A DNA stretch of 64,000 nt from the NCBI GenBank assembly GCA_021234155.1, contig JAJEKV010000114.1, positions 186,001-250,000 of the forward strand. The letters are read 5' to 3'. Positions 11,380-23,345 of the stretch are shown here, piece by piece. This stretch comes from Isoetes taiwanensis. Lineage: Eukaryota > Streptophyta > Lycopodiopsida > Isoetales > Isoetaceae. A program made the translations under genes and the position numbers. How positions within the stretch are numbered: position 1 is the stretch's first letter; every line of letters begins with the position of its first letter. The notes below the pieces were generated by a model. The model was not told the origin of the DNA. It ran no database searches and was given only the letters and a program-made list of their open reading frames with translations.

Positions 11380-12490
11380 TTTTTTTTTTTTTTTTTTTGA
11401 AAGAACGGGGTGTTTTTTATATTTATCAGAATAAAAAGTACAAGTGTTTCAAACATACAAAAGGATTACTACAGGAGAAGCCTCAACATCTTCATCCTTT
11501 ATGCGCAGAAACTTATTCTCTGCTCTGTAAGCTAATATACATGAAGCTCGTGATGATCTCCCATATGGTGACCAGAAAAGACAAGAAGATACTGGAAAAA
11601 AGCTCCTGAAGCTTTCTTTTACACATTGAAGATCCAAAGCAGATATTCTAGAAACATTGAAGATAGAAGGAAGTACCATAATATGAGACCAAATTAGTTG
11701 CTTTGATTGTTGGGATGCAAAACAAGTCCAAATTTAAGTAGGCTAGACACACTTGCCCAACCGCCAAGACTCCTCCCAAAAGTCCGGTTCATGATATATA
11801 AGCTTCTTCCCCGCTCACATGATATCCCTAGCTCGGCCCCTAAATTGATCTCATTTCTTTGCTACTTAATCCATTCAAATAATTCCCAAATTCCACCAAA
11901 ACCCCTCATGATAAAAAGATGATTCTCGATCAATTCTTGAAAATTCTCACCTTTCTCGCTAGAAAGAAAGAACGGAGAAGGAAACTGCGCCTCGACAGAA
12001 AAAACCAGTGTAATGAAGGTCCGATGATCAAGTTAGAAGTCGCTTCTCTTACACAAGCCCTGCACCTAATCTACTCCACCTTATAGGCACCATTTTGCCT
12101 TTTCTGTTATGTCTCAGTGCAAGAAAGATTGGAATGATCCTTCTCCTAAAAGCAAAAGAACATTATGCTTTCATAAAGCAAGAATGCTTTCGAAAGCAAG
12201 AGCGTGAGTAAGCCACGTTAGTGGCATGAAGGCATGAAGGAGACATGGAAAGAACCACCAAAAAGCTGCTTCCAAGGAGAAAATTTACAAGAAACCTGGA
12301 AAAATTCTTCAAAGCTGCCGAATCCCATGCTAGCATCTGCAAACAGGAAAGGAAGCCTTCGATTTTGGGAGCAAAGCAAGTCTTGCGAATCGTTGAGAGA
12401 GGGGCGGTTTCTCTCTCTCGTCCATGGCCTAGTCATTGCCAGCCAAGCGCTGCGCCAAAGAACCATTACTTCTCCATAGACCATTCTCTT
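11380..12490 (-). mobile_element. Minus-strand retro-insertion with poly(A) tail, 1.1 kb
   Basis: An 18-base T run at 11,380-11,398 is the poly(A) tail of a minus-strand insert. CAGTGAGGATTC occurs at 11,368-11,379 and again at 12,491-12,502, a 12-bp target-site duplication. The minus strand ends with CGTTCTTTC before the tail, close to the 3' ends of the LINE fragments at 1.8 and 6.7 kb. A weak minus-strand reading block at 12,218-12,490 shows no known domain, so this may be a 5'-truncated LINE or a retrocopied transcript. Confidence 0.85.
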
Positions 12491-12502
12491 CAGTGAGGAT
12501 TC

Positions 12503-13014
12503 CAATCTCCCCAGGATCGAGGAAGAAGAAATTTTCATTCAGTTGAAGCAGGAAATGATCCATGCATCAGCATTAAAGAAGATCCTGAAAAGAGCATAAG
12601 CTTGGAGCCATAACAATCTCTGGCCATACTTCATGAATTTATATCATAAATGACAGCAGAGACGGGAGGCCCATGTTCTCTTACTGTTGGATTTCACTAA
12701 TTACCCGGTTGCCAAGCTAGATATGTTACTGAATATGTTTGGCAGACGTAGAGTGCTGGATCTTACCATGCAGGATCTGATCGACGCACAGTAGAATACA
12801 ACAGAGCAACTTTGAACAGATAATTTTGATTGCCTGGTTTTTGTGTGTATGAAATATGTAACAGACCTTAGTATATTTTTTTGAACACATCTCCAACTAT
12901 AAGGAATGTGTAATTGGCATTACGCCTAATAGTATACCACTGATGGTATACAGTATCACTATGTAAGTTACTAGTATGAATACAAAACCCACCTTACCTC
13001 CAAAAAAAAAAAAA
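12503..13014 (+). mobile_element. LINE 3' UTR, second part, with poly(A)
   Basis: Continues the LINE interrupted by the reverse insertion and ends in a 14-base A run at about 13,001-13,014, preceded by CACCTTACCTCC. This closes the element that opens with the DUF4283 ORF near 8.7 kb. I did not find a matching target-site duplication at the 5' side. Confidence 0.65.
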
Positions 13015-13274
13015 AATCGGAAACAAGTTTACCTACAAAAGTTAGTCTCAAACAGATTTTACATCAAATCCTACACAAACTAATTAATTTTTACACCACG
13101 ACCTATTTACTTTTACCAGAATTTTTGGCTGCATGTATGCATCCGTAAACCACCGTTTGGTGGAAATTTCTAGAATATTTCCTATTTATTTATTTTAGAG
13201 AACCAAGGGTTTAAACCGTACAGGCAGTGGCGCTTGAACGCCGCCAGAGCCATTCCCGTTCCATCCATCCCCTG
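13015..13274. other. Spacer, no gene seen
   Basis: AT-rich sequence between the LINE tail and a minisatellite, without recognised coding or structural signal. Confidence 0.5.
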
Positions 13275-13395
13275 CCATAGCCGACTTTCATGCCATGCCG
13301 CCGTAGCCGACTTTCATGCCATGCTCCGCCGTAGCCGACTTTCATGCCATGCCGCCGATAATGGAGTTCTTGAGCGGATAATGGAGTTCTTGAGT
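13275..13395. repeat. Two adjoining minisatellites
   Basis: Three copies of a roughly 24-base unit containing TAGCCGACTTTCATGCCATG are followed directly by two copies of GGATAATGGAGTTCTTGAG. Open frames run through it on both strands because the unit length preserves frame, but they have no recognisable product. Confidence 0.85.
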
Positions 13396-14188
13396 GATTT
13401 TGCTTCTTGCAAAAGCAAAAGCTTAGTTTTGCTTGAATGATTTTGAATAATCCCTTGTTTCTTCGACGACATTTTCTGTTGCGATCTGAGAGGGCCAGGA
13501 GTCTCATTGCTAGTCGACGGAGCGGATGGTCTCAAATGCCAGGCAAAATAGGGGCCCTGATGCCGATTAAATCTTGCATTTCAAGATCTTCTAGTCCGCT
13601 CGAGGAAGCAAATGGTGCGTAATTTAGGTATTGTTCTGCATGATTCAGTGTTTCTTCACATAACAGAGCTGGAGTAGAGGGCTCTCTTAGGTAATATTTT
13701 GCTTACAGCTCGCCTCTTTCTTCGCAGGTATGCAGCAGTTGTCTATTGTTAGTGAAGCTTCAACTTGCAGATGCCCCTGTTTTTGCATATCCCTTAAACT
13801 TGCAGATCTCTTGCTTTCAAAATCTCCTGTTTTTGCAGATCTTCTAAGCTTGTTGATCTCTTGCTTTCAAGATCTCCTGTTTTTGCAGATCTTCTAAGCT
13901 TGTTCTAAGTCTATTTTTTGGTAGTAGCAGAGGCATCAGATTCAGAAGGGAGCAAGATAAGTCCATGCCATAATTTACAAAGGCAATGCTAAACTTGTAT
14001 GTAATGTTTTATCTGAATTTAAAAAGATCAGCACAGAAATCCCCCGGTAAACACACACAAATCAGCTCTTTGAGCCAAGCACGGAATTTCCACCAAACTG
14101 GCGGTTTACGTTTGGTAGCCACCCGGTTTGAGGGGTTTTCGGTGGTAAACCCCCGGACCCTCAAACCGTGCAGTTACCTAGCACAAAT
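13396..14188. other. Gene-poor stretch with a 58-base tandem repeat
   Basis: At 13,775-13,912 a unit of about 58 bases with TTTTTGCAGATC, TTCTAAGCTTG and TTGCTTTCAA occurs two to three times. A short plus-strand ORF at 13,437-13,622 has no recognised motif. No other feature seen. Confidence 0.5.
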
Positions 14189-14500
14189 CGGATATTTTCA
14201 ATTGTAACCGGAAATTGAGGGGAGGAACCCCATTTTGAACACTGGTTGTGGGTTGTCATAGGATATGCATCCAAGTCGGATATTTTCAATTTTAACCGGA
14301 AATTGAAGGGAGGAACCTCCATTTTGAAACCTAGTTGTGGGTTGTGTCATCTGATATTTTCAATTTTAACAGGGCAATTGAAGGGAGAAACCACATTTTG
14401 AACCCTTGTTGTGGGTTGTGTCACAAAAATTGCATGTCGGATATTTTCAATTTCAACCCGAAATTGAAGGGAGGAACCCCCGTTGTGGGTTGTGTCAAAC
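14189..14500. repeat. Four-unit tandem array
   Basis: Units start with GGATATTTTCAATT at about 14,189, 14,277, 14,351 and 14,438 (spacing 88, 74, 87). Each continues through GAAATTGA.GGGAGGAAC and TTGTGGGTTGTGTC. Units differ by small substitutions and spacer changes. Non-coding. Confidence 0.88.
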
Positions 14501-14919
14501 GTTAATGTGTTATAGGCCTACCCAAATAATCATGGGAAAATTGCTCACTAAATAAATTCTGTATCAACCAGAAATATGCTGTCATATTTCTAAAATATAG
14601 CACCGTTACACCATGGCTATAACATACCCATTTTTCACAACAAATTGTTGCGTTTGGATAGGAACAAACGGATTTATTTACCATGCTATCATTTCTACAA
14701 GTTGCAAACTTGATTGAAAAAAATAATCATTAAAAGAATACCTATAAGTTAAAAGATATCTGAAGAATGACGTTCTTTGCAAGTTTTGGAAGGAAAGCAA
14801 CCTGCTTAATGATTTTTCTTGTTTTGCTGATCCCCAATAAGTACCAAAAATTCTTCACCTGTAGGCTAAGAGTATGTGAAACAATCAGATCGACCAAGCA
14901 GTACCCAGCAGAAAAAAAA
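14501..14919. other. 3' flank of the DUF579 gene
   Basis: Region downstream of the minus-strand DUF579 gene stop, where its 3' UTR would lie. Minus-strand ORFs here have no recognisable product. No certain polyadenylation signal was pinned down. Confidence 0.4.
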
Positions 14920-15774
14920 TCAGCAGAACTCTTTTGATTTGGGATTAGAGCTTGGCGGTATATGGAAATGCCATAACCTCTTAGTAGGGGCCTCCTCAGC
15001 CAGATATTTTGAGCACAAAAATTCCTGGCAAAAGGTCCTCTCAACTGGTCTCTCTACATCATGCACAAAAATATGAGTTGTGCGGTTGTCTGATCTGCTT
15101 CTGGCCATAACTCCAGCGCTGAAGATAGCACCCATTCTTCCTGGAGCTTCAGGAAAATAACCCCTAGGTGCATCTACCATAATCACATCCCATTCTACAG
15201 AATAAAGCTCTTCCGGAAGCATATTCAATGCAATTTTGCAAGTCGAATCCTGTATCTTCTGAATAGGTCTGCAGGCCTTTTTTCGCTCAGATCTTGCATA
15301 ATCCATCAGACCATTTGCATCCTTAAGTTGAGTATTGTATTGAACATGGTATGCTTCTAAATCTTTATGTTTCCCCTTTACACTCTCCATCCATTCCTTT
15401 GTTTCTTCCAAGAACACAGTTCTGCCACCATAGTTGAGGCTTTTCCACAGGACACTGTCAAAACCTAGACCAAAAACTAAGAAATTGCAGGGGCCATTCT
15501 TGGCTAATACTCTGGCAGTAAGTATTATTTCCTCAAATGTTTGCTGGGGAACTGTATTTGTGGTAGCATAATGAATGATTGCAGCAGAAAGGTCCGAAGG
15601 TAAGGCTTTGAAGGAAGGGATCACGGATATTGCTGTAATATCAGATCTACAGGTTCTTGCCGAATCTTTCATAGCAAATAGTCCTAAAGCTGCAAACAGA
15701 AAGACTACAACCATAGCCACAATCCAGGGCGGCTGTGGCTTGGAGATAACGTGCAGAACTGCCATAACCTTCAC
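14920..15774 (-). CDS. DUF579 (GXM/IRX15-type) polysaccharide 4-O-methyltransferase-like protein
   Basis: Complete single-exon ORF of 284 residues. A hydrophobic segment at residues 17-34 (PPWIVAMVVVFLFAALGLFA) predicts a type II Golgi membrane protein with its catalytic domain in the lumen. The domain starts near residue 95 with CNFLVFGLG, then GGRTVFLEE (116-124), WDVIMVDAPRGYFPEAPGR (195-213) and FVHDVERPVE (236-245). These are the hallmark blocks of DUF579. Known members methylate glucuronic acid on xylan using SAM (GXM proteins) or support xylan deposition (IRX15). The VDAP.GY..EAPGRM block is closer to the GXM clade, but which branch and substrate apply cannot be settled by eye. Length is normal for the family and there are no internal stops. 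This is the best intact host gene in the window. Confidence 0.93.
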   Translation of the reverse strand: MKVMAVLHVISKPQPPWIVAMVVVFLFAALGLFAMKDSARTCRSDITAISVIPSFKALPSDLSAAIIHYATTNTVPQQTFEEIILTARVLAKNGPCNFLVFGLGFDSVLWKSLNYGGRTVFLEETKEWMESVKGKHKDLEAYHVQYNTQLKDANGLMDYARSERKKACRPIQKIQDSTCKIALNMLPEELYSVEWDVIMVDAPRGYFPEAPGRMGAIFSAGVMARSRSDNRTTHIFVHDVERPVERTFCQEFLCSKYLAEEAPTKRLWHFHIPPSSNPKSKEFC

Positions 15775-16539
15775 AGTAGCAGCAGATTCAAGAATATATA
15801 ATATGAGTGGAATATCAATATGCTGGAAAGATGAAACAGGGGCAAAACCAGAGAAATATTTGAAACGGCGGATTCACAAAAATTTAAGTATACCTAGGGA
15901 TAAGATATGAAAAAGAATGAAAGAAATACGGTAAAAGGATCAGAATGAAAAGCTAAAGAGACTAGGAACTTGCCGGATTTCGGTAGATCTCTACATCAAT
16001 CAAATATTGAACTCTGCAGGTCTCATAAACCCGTTTCAAAGGATCGATTAATCTTCACATCGGCTGCAGGTTAGAATTTGTAGAGAAGTGCAAATAAGAT
16101 AGGCAAATGCCGAGCTTACAGAAAGATTTCATATCCGACGGACTCCATAGCCAAGAAGGCGAGGCATTGTTATGAAATAAAAGCGATCTATTTGAAGTGT
16201 GGACGAAGGAGCTACCTCTGAAACAGACAGAATATGAAAAGGGCGGATTATGTGAATAGATTTTGTACAGCATGTGTGGCACGATGCCATCTCCGTCGTG
16301 TCTCGGACGGCCTCGATTGCCACCCCGTGGGAATCCTGCGGTTAGGACCAAGTAATGCCATGACTATGTTTGCCTTGCATTCAAGAATTTAAAACTACCA
16401 AGATAGTGCTTAAAATGGGAAGCACTAAGTTTTGTAGAAATATTAAGGTTGAAACGGTATATTTGAGTGGTAGGACCTGCTTGAGATTTTTAAGATATTT
16501 TTGGGTAGGCTAGGTAATGTTTGAAGTGAAGTTTTGGCA
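15775..16539 (-). promoter_or_regulatory. 5' flank of the DUF579 gene
   Basis: Expected 5' UTR and promoter of the DUF579 gene. The annotated start is the first in-frame methionine before the membrane segment. ORFs on both strands here (for example 16,055-16,351 minus) look like chance frames. No specific TATA box or element is claimed. Confidence 0.4.
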
Positions 16540-16722
16540 ACCATCACGGTAAATGTCGAATGGGCATCTTATAGCCAGTTTAAATGGCAAAAAATCTATT
16601 GTCCACAAAAACGTCGTGTAATTTTTTTTGGACGTGGCTATAACATGTCAAAGACACGGATATACCACGGATATGCCCGTGGCTATAACATGACGGCGTC
16701 TGATATATACGGCGCTCCAGTT
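16540..16722 (+). mobile_element. Dispersed MITE-like element, copy A
   Basis: About 180 bases that recur in inverted orientation at 45,619-45,792. Shared blocks include GTAAATGTCG, GGCTATAACATGTCAAAGAC and ATATACGGCGCTCCA. Internally it carries repeats of GGCTATAACATG. An open frame crosses it but is not conserved in the other copy. No clear target duplication is seen at this copy. Confidence 0.75.
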
Positions 16723-17169
16723 TCTGGTGGCACCATAAGTGAAGAAGATCTGCCACCCTAAAACAAGTTGCTTACCATCAGTGTTGGGCCGACCTTCCAA
16801 CCTTTGCCAACCGAGGTTGGCTAAGGCTGGAGAGGTTGGTCTGAAAATGCCAACCGAGGTTGGTCTTTATCTAATCTTTTTGGAGTATAAAACACATGTA
16901 GTACAAGAAATTCAAGAAAATAGGCAATATACGGGCAGATCAAGCAAAGAGTTTGCTATTAGAAGTGCCCATCATCATGTGTGTTTATGCATGCACAATC
17001 CTGATACAGGGTTGGAGATTTGTAAGGTGAATTCTGATACAAGAATGAAAGTTACTCACCTCAAACCCAGGAATGTTAGAGTTCCATTTTCTCATCACGA
17101 CTCGGGGCTAACTTCCGTAGTGTTATCGCCACTGTCGTTTCTCACCCACCTAGGCAGTTACCTAGCACA
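16723..17169. other. Unassigned sequence with a weak ORF
   Basis: A plus-strand frame (16,739-17,182) runs through, with a repeated GCCAACCGAGGTTGG near 16,805 and 16,850, but there is no known domain. I regard it as non-genic. Confidence 0.35.
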
Positions 17170-17285
17170 TAGAATAGAATAGAATAGAATAGAATAGAAT
17201 AGAATAGAATAGAATAGAATAGAATAGAATAGGATTTTTATCGTCCACAGAACCAATTGGCCTATGGGACCCAAACAGGAGGTGC
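17170..17285 (-). mobile_element. 5'-truncated retroelement end with a pentanucleotide tail
   Basis: A (TAGAA)n array of about 12 units (17,170-17,231) adjoins TTTTTATCGTCCACAG and CCTATGGGACCCAAACA (17,234-17,282). The same end block next to a different microsatellite occurs at 38,002-38,083. Read on the minus strand, the shared block precedes the microsatellite, as in LINE or SINE families that terminate in short tandem repeats instead of poly(A). Confidence 0.7.
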
Positions 17286-18104
17286 AGCAAGCGTCATATC
17301 TCATGTAAAGGAGGAGACGGTGTGGCCACATGGTCATTTTTTTGCTTTCAACGGAGATTTCGATGCAAAAACAGAGGTGGAGGCCTCCACCTGAAGTCAG
17401 AGGCTTCAATCTTCCACTCCAACAAGGAGAGCATCACAAAAACGAGTTTGATCTGTTGGTCCCCCTCTCTTCTCTAGCTCTTCCCCCTTATATTCTGCGG
17501 CTCTTCACCTCTCTGGTACCCCGTTCTCGTATCAAGTTGAGATGTGGAGGTGGAGGTAGCAAAGATTGCATGTGGCGACCTCTAATAACATTCACAAAGA
17601 CACCATATAGCTAGTAAAGATATAATAACATGAAGCTATTGAAAGGGCCACGCATTGTGCCTTTCCAAGCCAAAGATCAATGTGACAAAGACTTAAGAGT
17701 GTATTGGTAAATGGGTACAAACAATAAATTTAATATTATGGGCAAGTTTGCATAAATGAGAAACTCCTTCTTTAAGATTCGACCATTCTAAAAAAATAAA
17801 CCGGTATGGCCTCCTTCGAGAAGGCAAAAATGTTATGTCCTCACTGAGTTGTAGGTAGATTTTGAAGCTCCATTTTCCATTTCAGTAACACAGTAAAGGG
17901 ATGAATTGTTTTAAATTGTCTAAAGATCAAGCTAAATTTGATGCATCAACTGCCTCTATAAGAGTCATATGGCTATAGATTGTTGTGCTGCAGTGCAAGC
18001 CGCTCAATTAAAATACCAATCAGATGTTGAAGTGGAGTGCGAACATCTCCACCCCATGCAGGAATAGTGGAGTCAGACTTCTTTTTCGACCTAGTATATA
18101 TTTA
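17286..18104. other. Spacer, no gene seen
   Basis: No recognised domain on either strand. A purine/pyrimidine-biased stretch and AT-rich DNA lead into the 3' end of the minus-strand LINE. Confidence 0.45.
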
Positions 18105-19911
18105 GATAGGTGCTCTATATTTCAACCTTTACATCTTGTTCACTCTCTAACACTAGCCTGATTTTTTTTAACCGTTCAAGTATCATATGAAGAAGTTGAT
18201 TTGATGATATGTCCTCTTGATCCTTATCGAAGACTAGAGCATCTCTCCTTTTCCATATTGACCAGATTGTCCAGGCCCTAACTATATGAAAGACCGCCTT
18301 CTTCATGTGGCACCATTCTAGGGGAAGGATGCCCAACAACAGTTCCTTGGCAACTAACGGGTATTCAAAGTTATTCAGACTCCATGCCCATACTACTTGC
18401 AACATCTCACATTCATCCAGGCAATGTTCTATGGATTCCTGTTCAACCTCACACATGGGGCAGAGTGGCTGACGTTATTGTCTCATTTTGAGACTAGTTG
18501 ATTGACGTTGGAATCCCGTGGATCACTTGCCAAAGGAAAGCATTAATCTGTGGGGAGAGATATTTCAGCCAAGCATTTCTCCAGATGTCTTTAAGGTTTT
18601 CCTCTGTGATCATTCGTTCCTACTTGGTAGATACTGGAAGTAACCCCTTAGTCCTCAAGATTCTGTAACTTGATTTCAAGCGAGGTGCAAAACCTATGGG
18701 TTTTTTTTTTTATCTCCTCTACTTATAGAGTTCGGGATTACCATAGCCACAATTTCCATATTATTTTGTCTGCCTTCTTTAAGGCAAAACATACCCGAAA
18801 TTTTGCCTAACTGGCTAATTTCTCTCCCTTCTACCACTGAGCACAAGAGATTATTCCACAATTTTTCCATTTCTTTACAATCCTTGCGTCATCTGCAATA
18901 CCTAAGGGGTCTTGTTTGTTGTGCAATTCCACTGGTACCCATCATGGAGAGGAAGCCTCTGCTTCGAGTTTGTTGATGTCAAGCGTAAATCATTTTTTTA
19001 TGACATGCCAAGCCAAAATTATTCCCTTCAGGAACGAGAAACTTCTCTACATGGCTTAAGTTTAATAAAAAAGAATGACGTGGGAGCGATACTTTGACAT
19101 AGGGCTTACTATGCTTACATAAAACTAATAGAGCATGGTTGATGAGGTGCATACATGGAGACTTCACCTTTTTCTGTAAGATCTCCATATGAATTTGGCT
19201 ATTAATCCTTTGCGTAATAATATGCCGACCATACAAATTCCCCCTTCTGTTTGATCCCTCTTGCACTTCCACCAAGCAATTTTGATCACTGCTCCTCCTT
19301 CATTCCCTTCCCAGACAAAGTTGCAGATTAGCCCTTCTAATTCATGTGCATTCTCTTGCGTATTACTTAACACATGTTTTGCCATAGTAATCCATCATGC
19401 AAGTGATAGCTTTGCCACCTTTCACCAATTTAAATGTTTCTGAAGGCCTAGCCATATTTCGTCCCATATTTGTGCATTAGCGATGTTAATGCCCACCGGA
19501 ATTCCTAACAGGTTAGAGTGCTCATCCTTAGGGATTATTTTCCATCCTAGAATTTCTAAGCATGTGGGATGCGGGTTCTCCAAAGGCCACTGTACGGAAC
19601 ATTTTTTCCAATTTATGAGACATCCTAAAGCTATTGAGGAGGCTAGTAATTCTCCTGCACATGGTAGATTATATTCCTTTGCCTCTATAAATAGAAATGA
19701 GTCTTCGTATTGGTTACATATTTGTTGAGAGCCATCCAACGCTTATAGTGACCATCTGCAGAGGCTTACATGAATATCTGTGAAAGTGCTTCTGCTGCTA
19801 TATTGAAAAGGAATGGAGCTAGGGGGGCACCCTTGCCTGATGTCCCTCTTTATGCCAAATATTGAAGAGGGTTCACCTTGGAATAAGACTGAGAAGTCGT
19901 ATTTAATTAAA
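18105..19911 (-). mobile_element. LINE, 3' half (RT C-terminal part and zf-RVT)
   Basis: Minus-strand pieces in order: RT palm to thumb (FSVLFQGEPSSIF, IKRDIRQGCP at about 19,830-19,900), QQICNQYEDSFLFIEA (19,690-19,739, a decayed YxDD motif), LGIPVGINIANAQIW, then FVWEGNEGG (19,330). The zf-RVT tail is at 18,115-18,456 (ESIEHCLDECEMLQVVW, AWTIWSIWKRRDALVF). Stops and frameshifts are frequent. The 5' half of the same element is at 31,685-35,560; the two were separated by an 11.8 kb transposon. Confidence 0.9.
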
Positions 19912-20099
19912 GTGGGACAAATCTTGAATTTTGGGACTCGGATTGAAAATGGGACTCACACACCATAAAAGAAATTTCTGAATTGATTGCTTGAATAGAA
20001 TTACACATGACACACATAGAATTGGGTTACTTGTTTTCCTCATAAATTTTACAAACCACTAGTTGAGAAAGTTTTCAAACTTCTCAATATTATGTACCC

Positions 20100-21020
20100 T
20101 CATACAATGATATAGCATGGAGGTTGCTCATGGCCTTGTCCATCTCCCTTCTTGGGATCTTGTGTGTGTTGTCCTTTGCAACGTGAGAACTTGGATATGA
20201 CCATACCACACACTCCACCAATTCCCTCCTTTGAGGGTCGATATAATTTGCCCTCCACTTCTTCTCCCAAAGAATCGGTGTATTGCTCCTTCAAGTTGCC
20301 CTTCTTGTGTCTCCCAATGGGCTCCCAATATTGAATTTGGAATCCGGGGACGCAACTCCTCTCCATCGTGGCATAGTGGTGGTTACATCGAGAGTGCCAC
20401 CCCTAACCATATTGGACAAGTCCTCATCATCGCCTTACTAGCACAAAGTATCCTTCCTTGATGTCCTCAAAGGATCCCACTCGGGAAGATCAAACCACTT
20501 CGGCTTTGAGGCCTTACTTCCCACAAACCACTTGGAACCCTTTGTTGGGACCCAAGTGAGCATTCTTAGACGTGCTTGCACCTTGAGAACCCTCCCATCT
20601 TGACTCGGCAAGAACCCGCCTCTTAGCTCCCTCCCACATGGCTATTCAGGTTTCTAAGCATGTCACAACTTTCTCCCAAAGACTTGATTAGGGAGTCCAT
20701 TTGATTTTTCTTAAGAGTGGAGGTGTGCTTTCCATTTCAACATCATCCCAAAGGCGTTATGTAATCCTTGATGCCCTTCACCGCTTGGCTAGAGTCTTTG
20801 ACTGCCTTGAAGGGAGGTAGTGGTTTTGGCTGCCCTTTTAGGAATGAGAACTTCACCAAAGAGCACCCCTTTGCCACAACTCGATACCTTGTACGCATCC
20901 ACAACTTGTCACCGGTCTCCACTTATATTGCATGATTGGTATTCCATCCCTAACCCAAAACTTGAACTGAAGTGGCTTTGTGTGTCCTGTCAACCGGTCC
21001 TTACCATCTAGCAAGTATCC
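20100..21020 (-). pseudogene. Degenerate C-terminal part of the transposase gene
   Basis: Minus-strand frames downstream of the DUF7869-like core (for example 20,128-20,366, with WEPIGRHKKGNLK) keep short protein-like stretches with many stops and frameshifts. They probably represent the C-terminal region of the same gene. No independent domain is identified. Confidence 0.4.
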
Positions 21021-21022
21021 TT

Positions 21023-22060
21023 CTACAAATGATTTCCAATCACAACCTCATCCATCAAGAAAGCCATTGGGTTGGGGTCAATGCAGCTCTCAAACACATC
21101 CATTAGTTCGTGGAGAGTGGTCACGTTTTCTCTCTTGAGCTTGGTGGAGAAAGTTCCAAAGAATCCATCTATATCATCATGCGTATGCCCAACCATCATG
21201 AATCCCACTTTCACAACTTTGAATACTCCCACTCTGTCCAAGTATGACATAGCCCCAAACATCCATCTATTCTTGTTTTCTTTCCAACGGTTGTCCAACT
21301 CAAACACATAGCTCCTCGGTGCAGTTGATTTCTCAAGTAAGGGGAAATCATCCCAAGTCCTCCTTGATTCACTAGACACCTTGGATGTGAGCTTTTTATC
21401 CGCCTTTGGTAACAAAGCGGTTGATCATCCATCAAAACCTCAAAATGGGTCTTTGAAGGGAATACCTCCCCCTTCTATCGATCCTTTCTCTAGTGTTCTC
21501 GGGCACTTGAAAAAATAGAGCTCACATGGAAGTTTGGATCATCTCTCCATAGATCAAGCACAAAATGACCATATGTTCCAGCCCATGACCATGTGTTAAT
21601 ACACCCGCCTTACTTACTTTCATCGAAAAGCGTTTTGACAACGCTTTGGGTAAAGGATCTAGCTTTGGCAAGAAAGTCTTGTGTTGGTCCATCTTATCAT
21701 GAATTATACACAAAAATTTGTCCGGCCGCATCTCGGAAAATGTTCTCCACCGCCAATACAACTGCCTACATGATATTTGGTCCCTTTGGTGATCTGCAAA
21801 TTGCTCCCTAATTGCCATTCTTTCTTTCTCTATTGCAGCTTGATGCAAGTGTATCCTTGAGTTGAATGCAAGTGTTGCACTTTGAGAATGGCATGTGTTG
21901 TAGGACACTCACGCCCCGAGAAGTGAGTGCTCCATAACTTGCTGAAATGTGATTGAGAAAGAGGCCTACCTCCAAGTAGTTTCCAAGATGGAGTTGACCT
22001 CCTTAAGGCACTCCTTTTGGATATAGTGTTGTGGCAACACTTTTTGCACCACTCGCACAC
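21023..22060 (-). pseudogene. DUF7869-like DDE transposase core, frameshifted
   Basis: Frames in order on the minus strand give SKLWSTHFSGRE (CxxC-type block, about 21,930), then RPDKFLCIIHDKMDQHKT (about 21,680-21,735), VSKAGVLTHGHG (about 21,590), YVFELDNRWKENKNRW (about 21,262-21,310) and VGFMMVGHTHDDIDGFFG (about 21,155-21,208). The recalled family pattern is an IIDGMDQ block, a QLDN..ENKNR block and VGHTHEDID, which supply acidic residues of an RNase-H-like fold. The acidic residues are largely retained, but stops and frameshifts split the gene. It appears divergent from the plus-strand genes to its right. Confidence 0.75.
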
Positions 22061-23080
22061 CGTGCTCGCTCACCTTTTCGACTTGTGGGGCATAGATTGA
22101 GACATGTATCTCACAAAGCTCTCAAGACTGCAATGGCCTTGAGAGTATTTGCTCTAGGTTTCAAAGTGAGTGCATTACCATGTTGGAACAAATCAGCCCT
22201 TTTCTAACCTTTGCCCCCAAGATCAGTAAAATGAAGACTTGCTCACCCCAAGAATCCATCTCAATGCTCTCATACATACCTTCATGCCCCTCAATTGATA
22301 TAGTAGCCGATCCCGTGTTTTTCATCATAGCTGGAATTCCTACACAAGGAGTAAATGAAATTAATCCTATCTTTTTGAAGTCTGTCCAATGTATTGGGAC
22401 CTTATCTTTTTCATTAAAACACGAGGTCATCCACATTGTAAAGATAATGCCTTTGTGTATATATAAAAAGTTAATCTAGGTTGCAACACTCTTGTCCCCT
22501 AATTGCCTCCAGTTTTCTCTTTTGTTGGTGCCATACTTTCCATCCTTTCTAAATATTTGTCACTTCTAGGCCTCTTGGGCACCCTTGGTAAATATTTGTC
22601 ACTTCTGCCTTTTTATGAAAGACATAGCGTCTCTTCCTTGTGATCAAAGGATGCTCATCGACCACCAATTTCTTCCACATGGCCTTGGGTGGGCCTTGGG
22701 GTGTGTGTAGTTCAAGAGGGGCATTCTAGAGTATCACCATTCTTGTGTGTAATATATCTAATTGGCCATCTCAACTGAGCTTGGGACTCCAGCAGCCCTG
22801 AGCACACAATGCAATCACTAGAGCTTCCCTGGGACATGATTGTATCAACTTCGATAAGAAGCTTCACAATGCCAACTCCAAGATGTTCATCTCCCAAATC
22901 TCATCATTCACACTATCAAATGGATCAACCGGTTATTATGCCCTCTCGCAAATACCGCCCGCAAGTTGCAAGGGTGCAACAAAAGGCAACCCTTCTTCCT
23001 CCATTGGAGCCTAGGGCAATGGCCTCTCATTGGACTTCCTTGGCTCCATTTTACTCATGTCACGTGCTCCCCTAATGAAA
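22061..23080 (-). pseudogene. Probable N-terminal part of the transposase gene, degraded
   Basis: Minus-strand frames at 22,161-22,436 and 22,712-22,897 are protein-like but have no motif I can name. Their position upstream of the transposase core on the same strand, and inside the same element, suggests N-terminal exons. Confidence 0.4.
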
Positions 23081-23089
23081 AAGCTCACA

Positions 23090-23345
23090 TTAAAACCATA
23101 TAGCCCCAAACACCACAAATATGACCATATGAACCATATAAAACCATACAAACATATTAAATATAACCATATTAAATCATACAACCATATTAACTAAAAT
23201 CATGTAACCATATTAAACCATACAACCATACTCATTCTAAACCATATGTAAACATTGTAACCATATATAACCATTGAAACTATTCAACCATTGAAACCAT
23301 ATTAAATATATAAGGTAACATATATAAACATATAACCTAACCTTT
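23090..23345. repeat. Degenerate AACCATAT-type tandem repeat
   Basis: AT-rich DNA made of many variants of AACCATAT, ACATATTAAA and CATACAACCATATT. It lies between the minus-strand transposase and the plus-strand genes, where divergent promoters would be expected. Confidence 0.8.

Noticed and set aside
15575-15910. 111-codon plus-strand ORF
   Set aside because: Antisense shadow of the DUF579 coding region.
17158-17409. 83-codon minus-strand ORF across the TAGAA array
   Set aside because: Most of the frame is a microsatellite translation (repeated Phe-Tyr-Ser-Ile-Leu), so it is not a gene.
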